Assembly (NCBI GenBank): GCA_929200485.1
Contig: CAKMZU010000001.1
Coordinates: forward strand, 10,750 to 16,499
DNA length: 5,750 bases
Direction: 5' to 3'
DNA from: an uncultured Gammaproteobacteria bacterium
GTDB lineage: Bacteria > Pseudomonadota > Gammaproteobacteria > Pseudomonadales > DT-91
Within the stretch, counting starts at the first letter, position 1. The number at the start of each line of letters is the position of its first letter. The translations under genes were made by a program, and so were the position numbers. Under the pieces are notes generated by a model. It saw only the letters and a program-made list of their open reading frames with translations, was not told the origin of the DNA and ran no database searches. Shown piece by piece: positions 1 through 5,206 of the stretch.

Positions 1-272
1 CATTTGGACAAAGCTTCAATAATTGCTTTGAATTCGTCAGCTGTTTGAATGCTTGTTTTTTGAGATTTATTTTCTAAAACGTTCCAAATATCCTTTCGAA
101 AGTTACAAACTTGCTTATATTTACCGCCTGCAGAAATAAATCAAAGCTCAGAAAGTTTGAGCGTGCTAACAAAACGATCTACTATCTGCCCATGTGAATC
201 ATGTGATGTTCGCCCTCCTGAATTTGAAAAAAGAGAGCAAAGTGAAAGAAATAAAGAGAGTATAATTTTCAT
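1..272 (-). pseudogene. Interrupted exported-protein frame, 3' end beyond window
   Basis: Reading the minus strand from the ATG at 272-270 gives a 43-residue frame that begins MKIILSLFLSLCSLFSNSGG, a typical Sec signal peptide (Lys2, then a hydrophobic core to about residue 15). It stops at TGA (143-141). The same frame then continues without another stop to the left edge, giving at least 46 more residues, including AGGKYKQVCNFRKDIWNVLE and ending EFKAIIEALSK. The last codon is TG plus an unseen base, so the gene could end exactly at the edge. Two open stretches in one frame, the first with a signal peptide, suggest a secreted protein broken by one nonsense change (TGG or CGA to TGA). The alternative is a genuine 43-residue exported peptide followed by chance coding. 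No clear Shine-Dalgarno or promoter is visible. I do not recognise the family. The start and frame are seen; the pseudogene status is inferred. Confidence 0.45.
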
Positions 273-411
273 CAAACAACACAAGTATTTAGTTTCGTTC
301 AAATATACTCGTTTTGTCTCTCAAAAAAATTCAAAGTTCAAACACTAATCAATAAACTGAATAAAATGCAATACAATGAAAAAATATCACCTTATTAAAA
401 TGACATTGTAA
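273..411. other. A/T-rich spacer without recognised features
   Basis: This stretch separates the interrupted exported-protein frame from the ilvA fragment. It is A/T-rich. I found no convincing promoter for the minus-strand frame (TATATT at 307-302 has no -35 box at proper spacing), no hairpin and no coding signal. Confidence 0.5.
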
Positions 412-546
412 TCACAAAAAATCACTATAAGCAGGATTTTCTGTTTCATCCTTGAATGGATAACCCAACTCGTTAAAGACTTCATCCAATGCTTTAGCAT
501 CCGACCGAGTCGCTGCGAGACCAACCAGCACTCTTCCCCATGCTGA
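412..546 (-). pseudogene. ilvA: Detached 3' fragment of ilvA (last 44 codons plus stop)
   Basis: The minus strand encodes 44 residues from SAWGRVLVGLAATRSDAK to ENPAYSDFL, followed by TGA at 414-412. This matches residues 460-503 of the intact IlvA in this window with only two substitutions (Thr to Ala after DAK, and Ile to Asn after EVF). It corresponds to the end of the second ACT-like domain and cannot form an enzyme. It has no start codon. Just upstream in its own sense, the similarity breaks at 547; a 10-bp match to ilvA (563-572, ATAATGGAAC) reappears with a net 4-base shift, which would put the frame out. The fragment is the left member of a direct repeat whose right member is the working ilvA end at 1596-1730. 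It is most likely the displaced original 3' end left behind by an insertion. Confidence 0.9.
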
Positions 547-641
547 ACGCTACTACCTCCTTATAATGGAACTTTCGTAGTAACTTCAGCTCCCATTAAC
601 TCCAACTCCCATTAACCTCAAGACAGATAATTTTTCAGCTC
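547..641 (+). promoter_or_regulatory. Junction and possible promoter region of the 642-1601 gene
   Basis: This 95-base stretch joins the ilvA fragment to the next gene. It contains a perfect TATAAT hexamer at 562-567, about 75 bases before the ATG. TACTAC (551-556) and its complement GTAGTA (577-582) sit on either side of it as a 6-bp inverted repeat. No convincing -35 box lies 16-18 bases upstream, so the promoter is tentative. The TATAAT overlaps the 10 bases shared with the ilvA coding sequence (563-572), so the promoter may have been built partly from ilvA DNA. No strong Shine-Dalgarno precedes the ATG at 642. Confidence 0.3.
590..621 (+). repeat. Two-copy 16-bp tandem repeat
   Basis: CTCCCATTAACTCCAA (590-605) is followed directly by CTCCCATTAACCTCAA (606-621), with 14 of 16 bases identical. 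It lies in the leader of the downstream gene, 20 bases before its ATG. It may be a replication-slippage product or a paired protein-binding site; the sequence does not decide between these. Confidence 0.7.
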
Positions 642-1601
642 ATGCGTCCTATCCATTTTTTATCTATTTCGTTAACGTTATTTTCTATTTTCTCACACTC
701 ACAACCAGGTCGCATCTTAAACTTAGATCAGCCAAGTATTTGGCGCACATGGCTTTTTGCCAAGAACGAATTTCCTGCGATGCTTATTGCCAATATGCTT
801 GAAGACAATAGAAACAACCCTGATAACCTTAAGTATTTAGTTACATCTCAGCCTGATGATGTCCCTCAAGTGGAATACAATAAATTCATTGAAATCAGCA
901 ATGAAGCTGGGTTTATCACTTTTGATGTATTTGGCGAGAAAATTAAAAAAGCGTTTCCTTTTTTTGACTCCGATATGGTAAATATATACATGAAAGAAAA
1001 CTACAAGCAATATCCAAAAGAAATCGCTGATATTGTAAAATCCAATCTGAATGCATACTCATTAAATAACTTCTACTTTGATGCGGATACGAGATGTACA
1101 AAACCGGTAAACCAACTCTTAGAAGAAAAAAAAATCCTTGCGGAAAGCAGTAGAAAAAAATTTATTCCCGCCCTTTTTCATTTTCAACGAAACGGATATC
1201 CATTCATGAACAGGCTCGAAAAAAAAGGCGCCATGTCTTGTATAAAGTTTAGCCATAGACTTTATAACGATGCTTTTTACAATGGATCAAGAAGCATTAA
1301 AAAGAATTCTATCTGGGATAACAGGTATCCACATGACTCATATTTTTACATGGTCGGATGCCTATTTGATGAACTCAAGAGCAACCCTGAAAAAGATGTC
1401 AATGCATTTTGTGATACTGACTTAATCTCCTGCGGGATTCGCCAAGAGACCTATTCTGAAAAAGAGTCAAAATATTACAAACGTCAACTAAACCCAGAAG
1501 ATTGGACGACTTACTGCAATGATAAAAAACAAATCCCATGGACTGAAGATGAATATGGCATGTGCCATTTTCATCAGCCAGAACAATTGCTCGGCTTATA
1601 A
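642..1601 (+). CDS. Unrecognised exported protein, 319 aa, seven cysteines
   Basis: The protein starts MRPIHFLSISLTLFSIFSHS, a Sec signal peptide: Arg2, a hydrophobic stretch over about residues 6-17, and a likely signal peptidase I cut near Ser18-Gln21. It is therefore probably periplasmic or secreted. The ATG at 642 is chosen because it places this signal at the N-terminus; no good ribosome-binding site is visible. The mature part has no further membrane segment and is rich in Lys, Asn, Tyr and Phe. All seven cysteines (152, 200, 240, 257, 264, 292, 308) fall in the C-terminal half, suggesting disulfides after export. I see no catalytic or repeat motif and do not recognise the family. The last sense codon TTA is, read backwards, the TAA stop of ilvA, so the two genes overlap tail to tail by six bases. 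The gene lies between two copies of the ilvA 3' end, which points to acquisition by insertion. That it is a real gene is well supported; its function is unknown. Confidence 0.8.
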   Translation: MRPIHFLSISLTLFSIFSHSQPGRILNLDQPSIWRTWLFAKNEFPAMLIANMLEDNRNNPDNLKYLVTSQPDDVPQVEYNKFIEISNEAGFITFDVFGEKIKKAFPFFDSDMVNIYMKENYKQYPKEIADIVKSNLNAYSLNNFYFDADTRCTKPVNQLLEEKKILAESSRKKFIPALFHFQRNGYPFMNRLEKKGAMSCIKFSHRLYNDAFYNGSRSIKKNSIWDNRYPHDSYFYMVGCLFDELKSNPEKDVNAFCDTDLISCGIRQETYSEKESKYYKRQLNPEDWTTYCNDKKQIPWTEDEYGMCHFHQPEQLLGL

Positions 1602-1730
1602 GAAGTCACTATAAGCAGGATTTTCTGTTTCATCTTTAAATGGATAGCCAAGTTCTATAAAAACTTCATCTAAAGTCTTAGCATCCGACCGAGTCGCTGC
1701 GAGACCAACCAGCACTCTTCCCCATGCTGA
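1596..1730 (-). repeat. Right copy of the direct repeat (functional ilvA 3' end)
   Basis: This stretch pairs without gaps with 412-546 at a constant offset of 1184 bases. Bases 1606-1634 match 422-450 perfectly (29 bp), 1635-1677 differ from 451-493 at 13 positions, and 1678-1730 match 494-546 perfectly (53 bp). The final codons differ only in their third bases. The two copies flank the exported-protein gene at 642-1601. The right copy supplies the C-terminus of the working enzyme. Confidence 0.9.
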
Positions 1731-3107
1731 GCCATGGTTACGATAATGGAACATTGAAATCGACCAGCGATTGCCAAGGCTGGTTAAAAAATTCATTAAC
1801 GCTCCAGGCCTTTCAGGAAACTCGAACGAATAAACGCGCTCACTTATCCCTTGCTGACTCCGACCGCCGACCATATAACGAACATGATCCTTTGCCATAT
1901 CATTATCAGAAAGATCTTTTACGCCATACCCCATACCTTGCAATTTCTCAACCAGTTGACTTTTGTCTGCTGATGATTTGATTTCCACACCAACAAAAAT
2001 ATGAGCAGCAGATTCATCATTAAAACGATAATTAAATTCAGAAATATTTCGTTTACCGATAGCTTGACAGAATTTTTTGAAGCTGCCGATTTGCTCAGGG
2101 ATCTGCACACTAAAAACCGCCTCACGTTTTTCGCCTGAATGGCTTCGCTCACAGATATAACGCAAGCGATCAAAATTGGTATTCGCACCACTTTCAATCA
2201 CAACCAGATTTTTTCCTGAAATATTGTTCGCTTTGCAGTAGTTTTTTAGCCCTGCCAACGACAATGCCCCCGCAGGTTCTGCAATGGATCGCGTATCTTC
2301 GAAAATATCCTTAATCGCATCGCAAATATCATCAGTTGATGCAGTAACGATGTCATCAACGGTATCTTTTAAAATATCATAAGTATTCTTGCCAATCTGC
2401 GCGACGGCGACACCATCAGCAAATAAACCGACTTCTTTTAACCTCGTCCGTTTTTTATCCTTTAATGCTACCTTTAAACAGGCTGCATCTTCTGGCTCTA
2501 CAGCAATGATTTTAATTTCGGGTCTGACATACTTCACATAGGCTGAAACACCTGCAGCCAAACCACCACCACCTACAGGCAGAAAAATCATATCGATGGG
2601 GTCTGTCAACTGTTTGAGAATTTCGATACCCATACTGCCTTGGCCTGCTATAACATCCCAATCGTCATAAGGCGGGATAAATACGCTGCCCTCCGCCTCA
2701 ACTAAGTCAATCGCATGTGCCAACGCCTCATCAAATGCATCACCATGAAGTACAACTTTGCCACCAAAAGATTTAACACCATTAATCTTCGTCGAAGGGG
2801 TCGTTTTAGGCATGACAATGGTGGCCTTACACCCTAACTGCCTTGCTGAAAAAGCAACGCCTTGGGCATGATTACCGGCAGATGCTGCTACCACCCCTTT
2901 CTCAAGCTGTTCTTTGGAAAGCTGGCGCATTTTGTTGAACGCACCTCGTATCTTAAAGGAATAAACGGGTTGCAGGTCTTCTCGTTTAATCCAGATTTGA
3001 TTATCCCATTTCTGCGACAAAAACTTTGCCGACTGAATCGGCGTTTCTATCGCCGCCTGATAAACATTGGCAGAGAGGATAGCTTTGATTAAGGATGCTT
3101 GCGTCAT
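1596..3107 (-). CDS. ilvA: Threonine ammonia-lyase, biosynthetic (threonine deaminase)
   Basis: This PLP enzyme converts L-threonine to 2-oxobutanoate and ammonia, the committed step from threonine toward isoleucine; it is cytoplasmic. At 503 residues it matches the usual long IlvA of about 510. The N-terminal catalytic domain (about 15-320) carries the PLP lysine Lys52 in SFKIRGAFNK, SAGNHAQG at 76-83, the glycine-rich phosphate loop PVGGGGLAAG at 177-186, and ESGAN at 305-309. Two ACT-like regulatory domains follow (about 329-400 and 424-500; in this family they bind isoleucine and valine), so feedback control is expected. The start at 3107 is the only candidate, because the in-frame upstream stop is that of the HAD gene 24 bases away. 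No strong Shine-Dalgarno is visible, so translation may be coupled. It is probably co-transcribed with the HAD gene. Its last 44 codons form one arm of a direct repeat and may have been replaced by an insertion, yet the frame is intact. Confidence 0.96.
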   Translation of the reverse strand: MTQASLIKAILSANVYQAAIETPIQSAKFLSQKWDNQIWIKREDLQPVYSFKIRGAFNKMRQLSKEQLEKGVVAASAGNHAQGVAFSARQLGCKATIVMPKTTPSTKINGVKSFGGKVVLHGDAFDEALAHAIDLVEAEGSVFIPPYDDWDVIAGQGSMGIEILKQLTDPIDMIFLPVGGGGLAAGVSAYVKYVRPEIKIIAVEPEDAACLKVALKDKKRTRLKEVGLFADGVAVAQIGKNTYDILKDTVDDIVTASTDDICDAIKDIFEDTRSIAEPAGALSLAGLKNYCKANNISGKNLVVIESGANTNFDRLRYICERSHSGEKREAVFSVQIPEQIGSFKKFCQAIGKRNISEFNYRFNDESAAHIFVGVEIKSSADKSQLVEKLQGMGYGVKDLSDNDMAKDHVRYMVGGRSQQGISERVYSFEFPERPGALMNFLTSLGNRWSISMFHYRNHGSAWGRVLVGLAATRSDAKTLDEVFIELGYPFKDETENPAYSDFL

Positions 3108-3131
3108 GGGAAATTTTAAACCGGCAAAAAG

Positions 3132-3791
3132 TTAAACTCTAAAAGACTGAATCGGCCAGCCGTTCGCATTCGCATGTGCTCTAAGCACATCATCAGGATC
3201 AATGGCAACTGGGTTATCAACCAAACCGAGTAAAGGGATGTCATTTCTGGAGTCACTATAAAAAGAACTGCCCTTTAAATTTTTATCCGGGTTTTCTTTT
3301 AGCCAATTATTCAAATTTTCAATTTTACCTTCACGGAAACACGGCGTGCCTAATGGCCTTCCAGTATACGCACCATCAATCATTTCAATGTTCGTGGCAA
3401 GCAATTGATCAACATCAAAAAATTGGGCTATTCGTTCAGTGACAAAACGATGGGTGGCCGTCACTATCAGGATAAAATCACCCTGCTCTTTATGCGAACG
3501 AATGGTCTCAATGCCTTTTTCAAGCACTAATGGCATGATAACTGATTGAAAAAACTCCTCTCTGGCCTCATACAATTTCTCTAGAGGGTGCTCACTTAGC
3601 ATTTTTAAACAAAAGCTCAAATATTCGAAAATATCCAACTCGCCGCGTAAGTATGCTTGATGGAACTCGTGATTTTTCTGTTCGTAGTCAGGGTCAGCGA
3701 CCAATCCGTTTTTTACAGCAAACTCTCCCCAAAGAGAATCACTATCCCCTGCAATCAAGGTGTCATCCAAATCAAAAATAGCCAAGGCCAT
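3132..3791 (-). CDS. HAD-IB (SerB-like) phosphatase
   Basis: This 219-residue haloacid-dehalogenase hydrolase is related to phosphoserine phosphatase and to the HAD-IB proteins found near ilvA or rppH in other gammaproteobacteria. Motif I is DLDDT with nucleophile Asp7 and acid Asp9. Motif II is in ILIVTATH (about 106-113). The motif III lysine is Lys156 in REGKIENL, and motif IV is FYSDSRNDIPLL with Asp180 and Asp184 for magnesium. The region between motifs I and II (about 20-95) is the helical cap of the C1 type. I choose the ATG at 3791-3789: it places motif I at the N-terminus as usual, and AGAGG lies 7 bases upstream. A start at 3818 in the same frame would add nine atypical residues and overlaps a likely -10 box. 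The protein is cytoplasmic. The natural substrate cannot be read from the sequence; phosphoserine, histidinol phosphate or another small phosphomonoester are options. The gene precedes ilvA by 24 bases. Confidence 0.9.
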   Translation of the reverse strand: MALAIFDLDDTLIAGDSDSLWGEFAVKNGLVADPDYEQKNHEFHQAYLRGELDIFEYLSFCLKMLSEHPLEKLYEAREEFFQSVIMPLVLEKGIETIRSHKEQGDFILIVTATHRFVTERIAQFFDVDQLLATNIEMIDGAYTGRPLGTPCFREGKIENLNNWLKENPDKNLKGSSFYSDSRNDIPLLGLVDNPVAIDPDDVLRAHANANGWPIQSFRV

Positions 3792-3798
3792 AACGAAA

Positions 3799-3803
3799 CC
3801 TCT
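3799..3803 (-). promoter_or_regulatory. Ribosome-binding site fixing the HAD gene start
   Basis: On the minus strand AGAGG lies 7 bases before the ATG at 3791-3789, a good Shine-Dalgarno match at normal spacing. It supports the 219-residue start over the in-frame ATG at 3818. Confidence 0.7.
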
Positions 3804-3816
3804 ACAAAAATGAGGC

Positions 3817-3846
3817 ATGATACCAACTTACCCATGCTGCCACCAA
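3817..3846 (-). promoter_or_regulatory. Candidate sigma-70 promoter of the HAD-ilvA operon
   Basis: On the minus strand TTGGTG (3846-3841) and TATCAT (3822-3817) are separated by 18 bases; the -10 matches consensus at 5 of 6 positions and the -35 has TTG. Transcription would begin near 3810, giving a leader of about 20 bases that carries the AGAGG site. No attenuator-like leader peptide rich in Ile, Leu or Val is seen in front of the operon. Confidence 0.4.
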
Positions 3847-4014
3847 CAAAATTGTTACCCGGCCTGACAAAATTCTTACTCCCCTCTATATCTTTGAGCA
3901 TTCCCTTTCTCAGCTTCTGTGCCTCACACTCTCCCATCTACTCGACGGCCAACCAATAATTATGCCACTCTTAAATACAGCGTTATTTAAAAAACAAAAA
4001 TGCACAAATAAAAC

Positions 4015-4034
4015 CTGCTTATTACTGCTTATTA
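4015..4034 (+). repeat. Perfect 10-bp tandem duplication
   Basis: CTGCTTATTA occurs twice in direct succession (4015-4024 and 4025-4034), a few bases upstream of a possible -35 box for the 4128 gene. It may be slippage or a paired binding site. Confidence 0.75.
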
Positions 4035-4038
4035 TTTA

Positions 4039-4067
4039 TTGAACTTTTAAGCAATGTCACATACTAA
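4039..4067 (+). promoter_or_regulatory. Weak candidate promoter for the 4128-5009 gene
   Basis: TTGAAC (4039-4044, 4 of 6 consensus bases) is followed after 17 bases by TACTAA (4062-4067, 3 of 6). An overlapping CATACT (4060-4065) is the other -10 option. The spacing is right but the -10 match is poor, so this is a guess. Confidence 0.25.
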
Positions 4068-4127
4068 CTTAGCCAATGACTTATTAAAGCTTTCAAAAAA
4101 ACATTTTGAACTCCTGACCCTAATACC

Positions 4128-5009
4128 ATGACAATCTCTTTATTACGCAAAGTTTTTTTAGCCTTTCATTATTTAATAAATAAAGCTAATCGTCTTACGC
4201 TTGTTATATTTATACTTTTTTATGCTTCATGCCTATGCGCTGGCAATTCATCATACTTCGATCAATGGGAAAAAAATCAATTACCTGATAATTATCCAGC
4301 GAGCTGCGATGAAATATTTATTCCTAATTCACGAATTAAAAATTCAGAGGACCTAAAAATAAGAAAAGAGTTTGGAGCGTATTTCTATCCATCCAAAAAA
4401 TGGATGGATAAAGCGGCAGAAAAATTAAAACAAAATGGATGGCGGCATAAAAAAAGAATACGTGGCCATGAAATAATGGCGGGGTCTGGTTGGTTATCGT
4501 ATTTTTTATCAGTACATTATGGATTTACAATGACTGCGACTGATTTCTTTACTAGGAATTATATATATTATAAATCATGCTCTCACCGCCCAGACTTTGA
4601 AGTGCACTATAAAGATGCACGCCAAGCTATAAAAGATGACTCGGAAGCTGAGTTTTTAGTGCTGAGTTGGCCGTATTCACCAGATAAATTTGGCGATGAT
4701 GCTCTGGACGCGCTTAAAGAATGGAACAAAAGAGGTCCCGTCCTTTATATTGGACAGCAAACAGCCGGTGGGGATACTGGCTCTTGTGAACTTGATTATT
4801 TTTTCTACAAGAATTACAAAGCTGTGCACTTAGATTCAGATTACATACCAGCTAAACTAAAAGGTATGGAAGGCCTACTAAATGAAGATAGCGATCTCCG
4901 ATACACTTGGGATTACCCAACGGTATATATCCCAAGCGATGAAATCCATACCAATTCTGATATCATGGGACATGCGAGACCCCGACGAATAGTGAAAGAA
5001 GAATTTTAA
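4128..5009 (+). CDS. Class I methyltransferase-like protein with N-terminal export/anchor segment
   Basis: This 293-residue protein has a hydrophobic segment at about residues 23-37 (LTLVIFILFYASCLCAG), preceded by basic residues: either a signal peptide with a long n-region or an anchor. The YASC before Cys35 is a poor lipobox. The middle resembles a Rossmann-type SAM methyltransferase: HEIMAGSGWLSYFLS (114-128) fits motif I, with Glu115 ending strand 1 and AGSG as the nucleotide loop; TATDF (136-140) gives the acidic Asp139 after strand 2; YKDARQAI (161-168) and FLVLSWPYSPD (176-186) fit strands 3 and 4, with SWPY in the place of NPPY-like motifs; and GPVLYIGQQTAGGDTGS (203-219) fits strand 5 and its loop. 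Some methyltransferase-like families share the SWP and YIG-plus-GG pattern, but I cannot name a substrate. Export of a SAM-dependent enzyme is odd. No strong Shine-Dalgarno is seen at this ATG. The fold is inferred from motifs only. Confidence 0.8.
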   Translation: MTISLLRKVFLAFHYLINKANRLTLVIFILFYASCLCAGNSSYFDQWEKNQLPDNYPASCDEIFIPNSRIKNSEDLKIRKEFGAYFYPSKKWMDKAAEKLKQNGWRHKKRIRGHEIMAGSGWLSYFLSVHYGFTMTATDFFTRNYIYYKSCSHRPDFEVHYKDARQAIKDDSEAEFLVLSWPYSPDKFGDDALDALKEWNKRGPVLYIGQQTAGGDTGSCELDYFFYKNYKAVHLDSDYIPAKLKGMEGLLNEDSDLRYTWDYPTVYIPSDEIHTNSDIMGHARPRRIVKEEF

Positions 5010-5019
5010 TTCATCACCC

Positions 5020-5050
5020 GCGCAATAAATGATCGCTTCGCTTATTGCGC
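5020..5050 (+). terminator. 9-bp stem-loop after the methyltransferase-like gene
   Basis: GCGCAATAA (5020-5028) and TTATTGCGC (5042-5050) are perfect complements around a 13-base loop, starting 11 bases after the stop codon. No run of T follows on the plus strand, so this is not a textbook intrinsic terminator. It may be a weak terminator or a 3'-end protecting hairpin. Confidence 0.4.
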
Positions 5051-5100
5051 CATATCATTACATCAGCAGATTTATTGAATCATTTATCGAACAATCAGCC

Positions 5101-5136
5101 AGTGACAATTATCAAGCGGCAGCTCTGATTGTCATT
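5101..5136. repeat. Imperfect inverted repeat upstream of the PqaA-family gene
   Basis: AGTGACAATTA (5101-5111) can pair with TGATTGTCATT (5126-5136), giving 11 pairs including two G-U pairs around a 14-base loop; TGACAAT/ATTGTCA is the perfect 7-bp core. It ends about 70 bases before the ATG at 5207, so it could be an operator or a transcript hairpin. Confidence 0.35.
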
Positions 5137-5206
5137 ACCGCTTTATGAATGAACATATTATCAACTTGAGATTCTAAAAAGCTGAACATTTGTTTAGGTT
5201 TTTTAC

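Larger units (their letters stand above)
3792..4127. other. Divergent intergenic region (336 bases)
   Basis: This spacer separates the leftward HAD-ilvA operon from the rightward gene at 4128. The half near the HAD gene (to about 3955) is mixed in composition and holds the candidate operon promoter. The half near 4128 is strongly A/T-rich and contains a 10-bp tandem duplication and a weak candidate promoter. Short overlapping frames here have no signal, ribosome-binding site or recognisable product, and I do not call a gene. Confidence 0.7.

Noticed and set aside
1..133. Resemblance of KYKQVCNFRKDIW to the entry segment of colicin-type HNH nucleases
   Set aside because: Only a few residues fit and none of the histidine-rich nuclease motif is visible in the window; too weak to call.
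141..143. TGA read as selenocysteine or programmed readthrough
   Set aside because: No selenocysteine-insertion hairpin is evident just after the codon, and the following base is T rather than the C typical of readthrough; a nonsense mutation or a short peptide is simpler.
157..348. Plus-strand 63-residue frame
   Set aside because: It runs antisense to the signal-peptide-bearing minus-strand frame and its protein has no signal, domain or ribosome-binding site; the minus-strand reading explains the region better.
1724..2197. Frames of 85 aa (plus) and 92 aa (minus) within ilvA
   Set aside because: Both lie inside the well-supported ilvA coding sequence in other frames and resemble no protein; they are shadows.
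2862..3092. Plus-strand 76-residue frame
   Set aside because: Antisense shadow of the conserved N-terminal catalytic domain of ilvA.
3792..3818. Longer HAD protein starting at the ATG at 3818
   Set aside because: It adds nine unusual residues before motif I, overlaps the probable -10 box, and lacks the good AGAGG spacing seen for the start at 3791.
3657..3959. Plus-strand 100-residue frame and minus-strand 60-residue frame (3755-3937)
   Set aside because: They overlap the start of the HAD gene in other frames, have no ribosome-binding site or recognisable product, and lie over its likely promoter.
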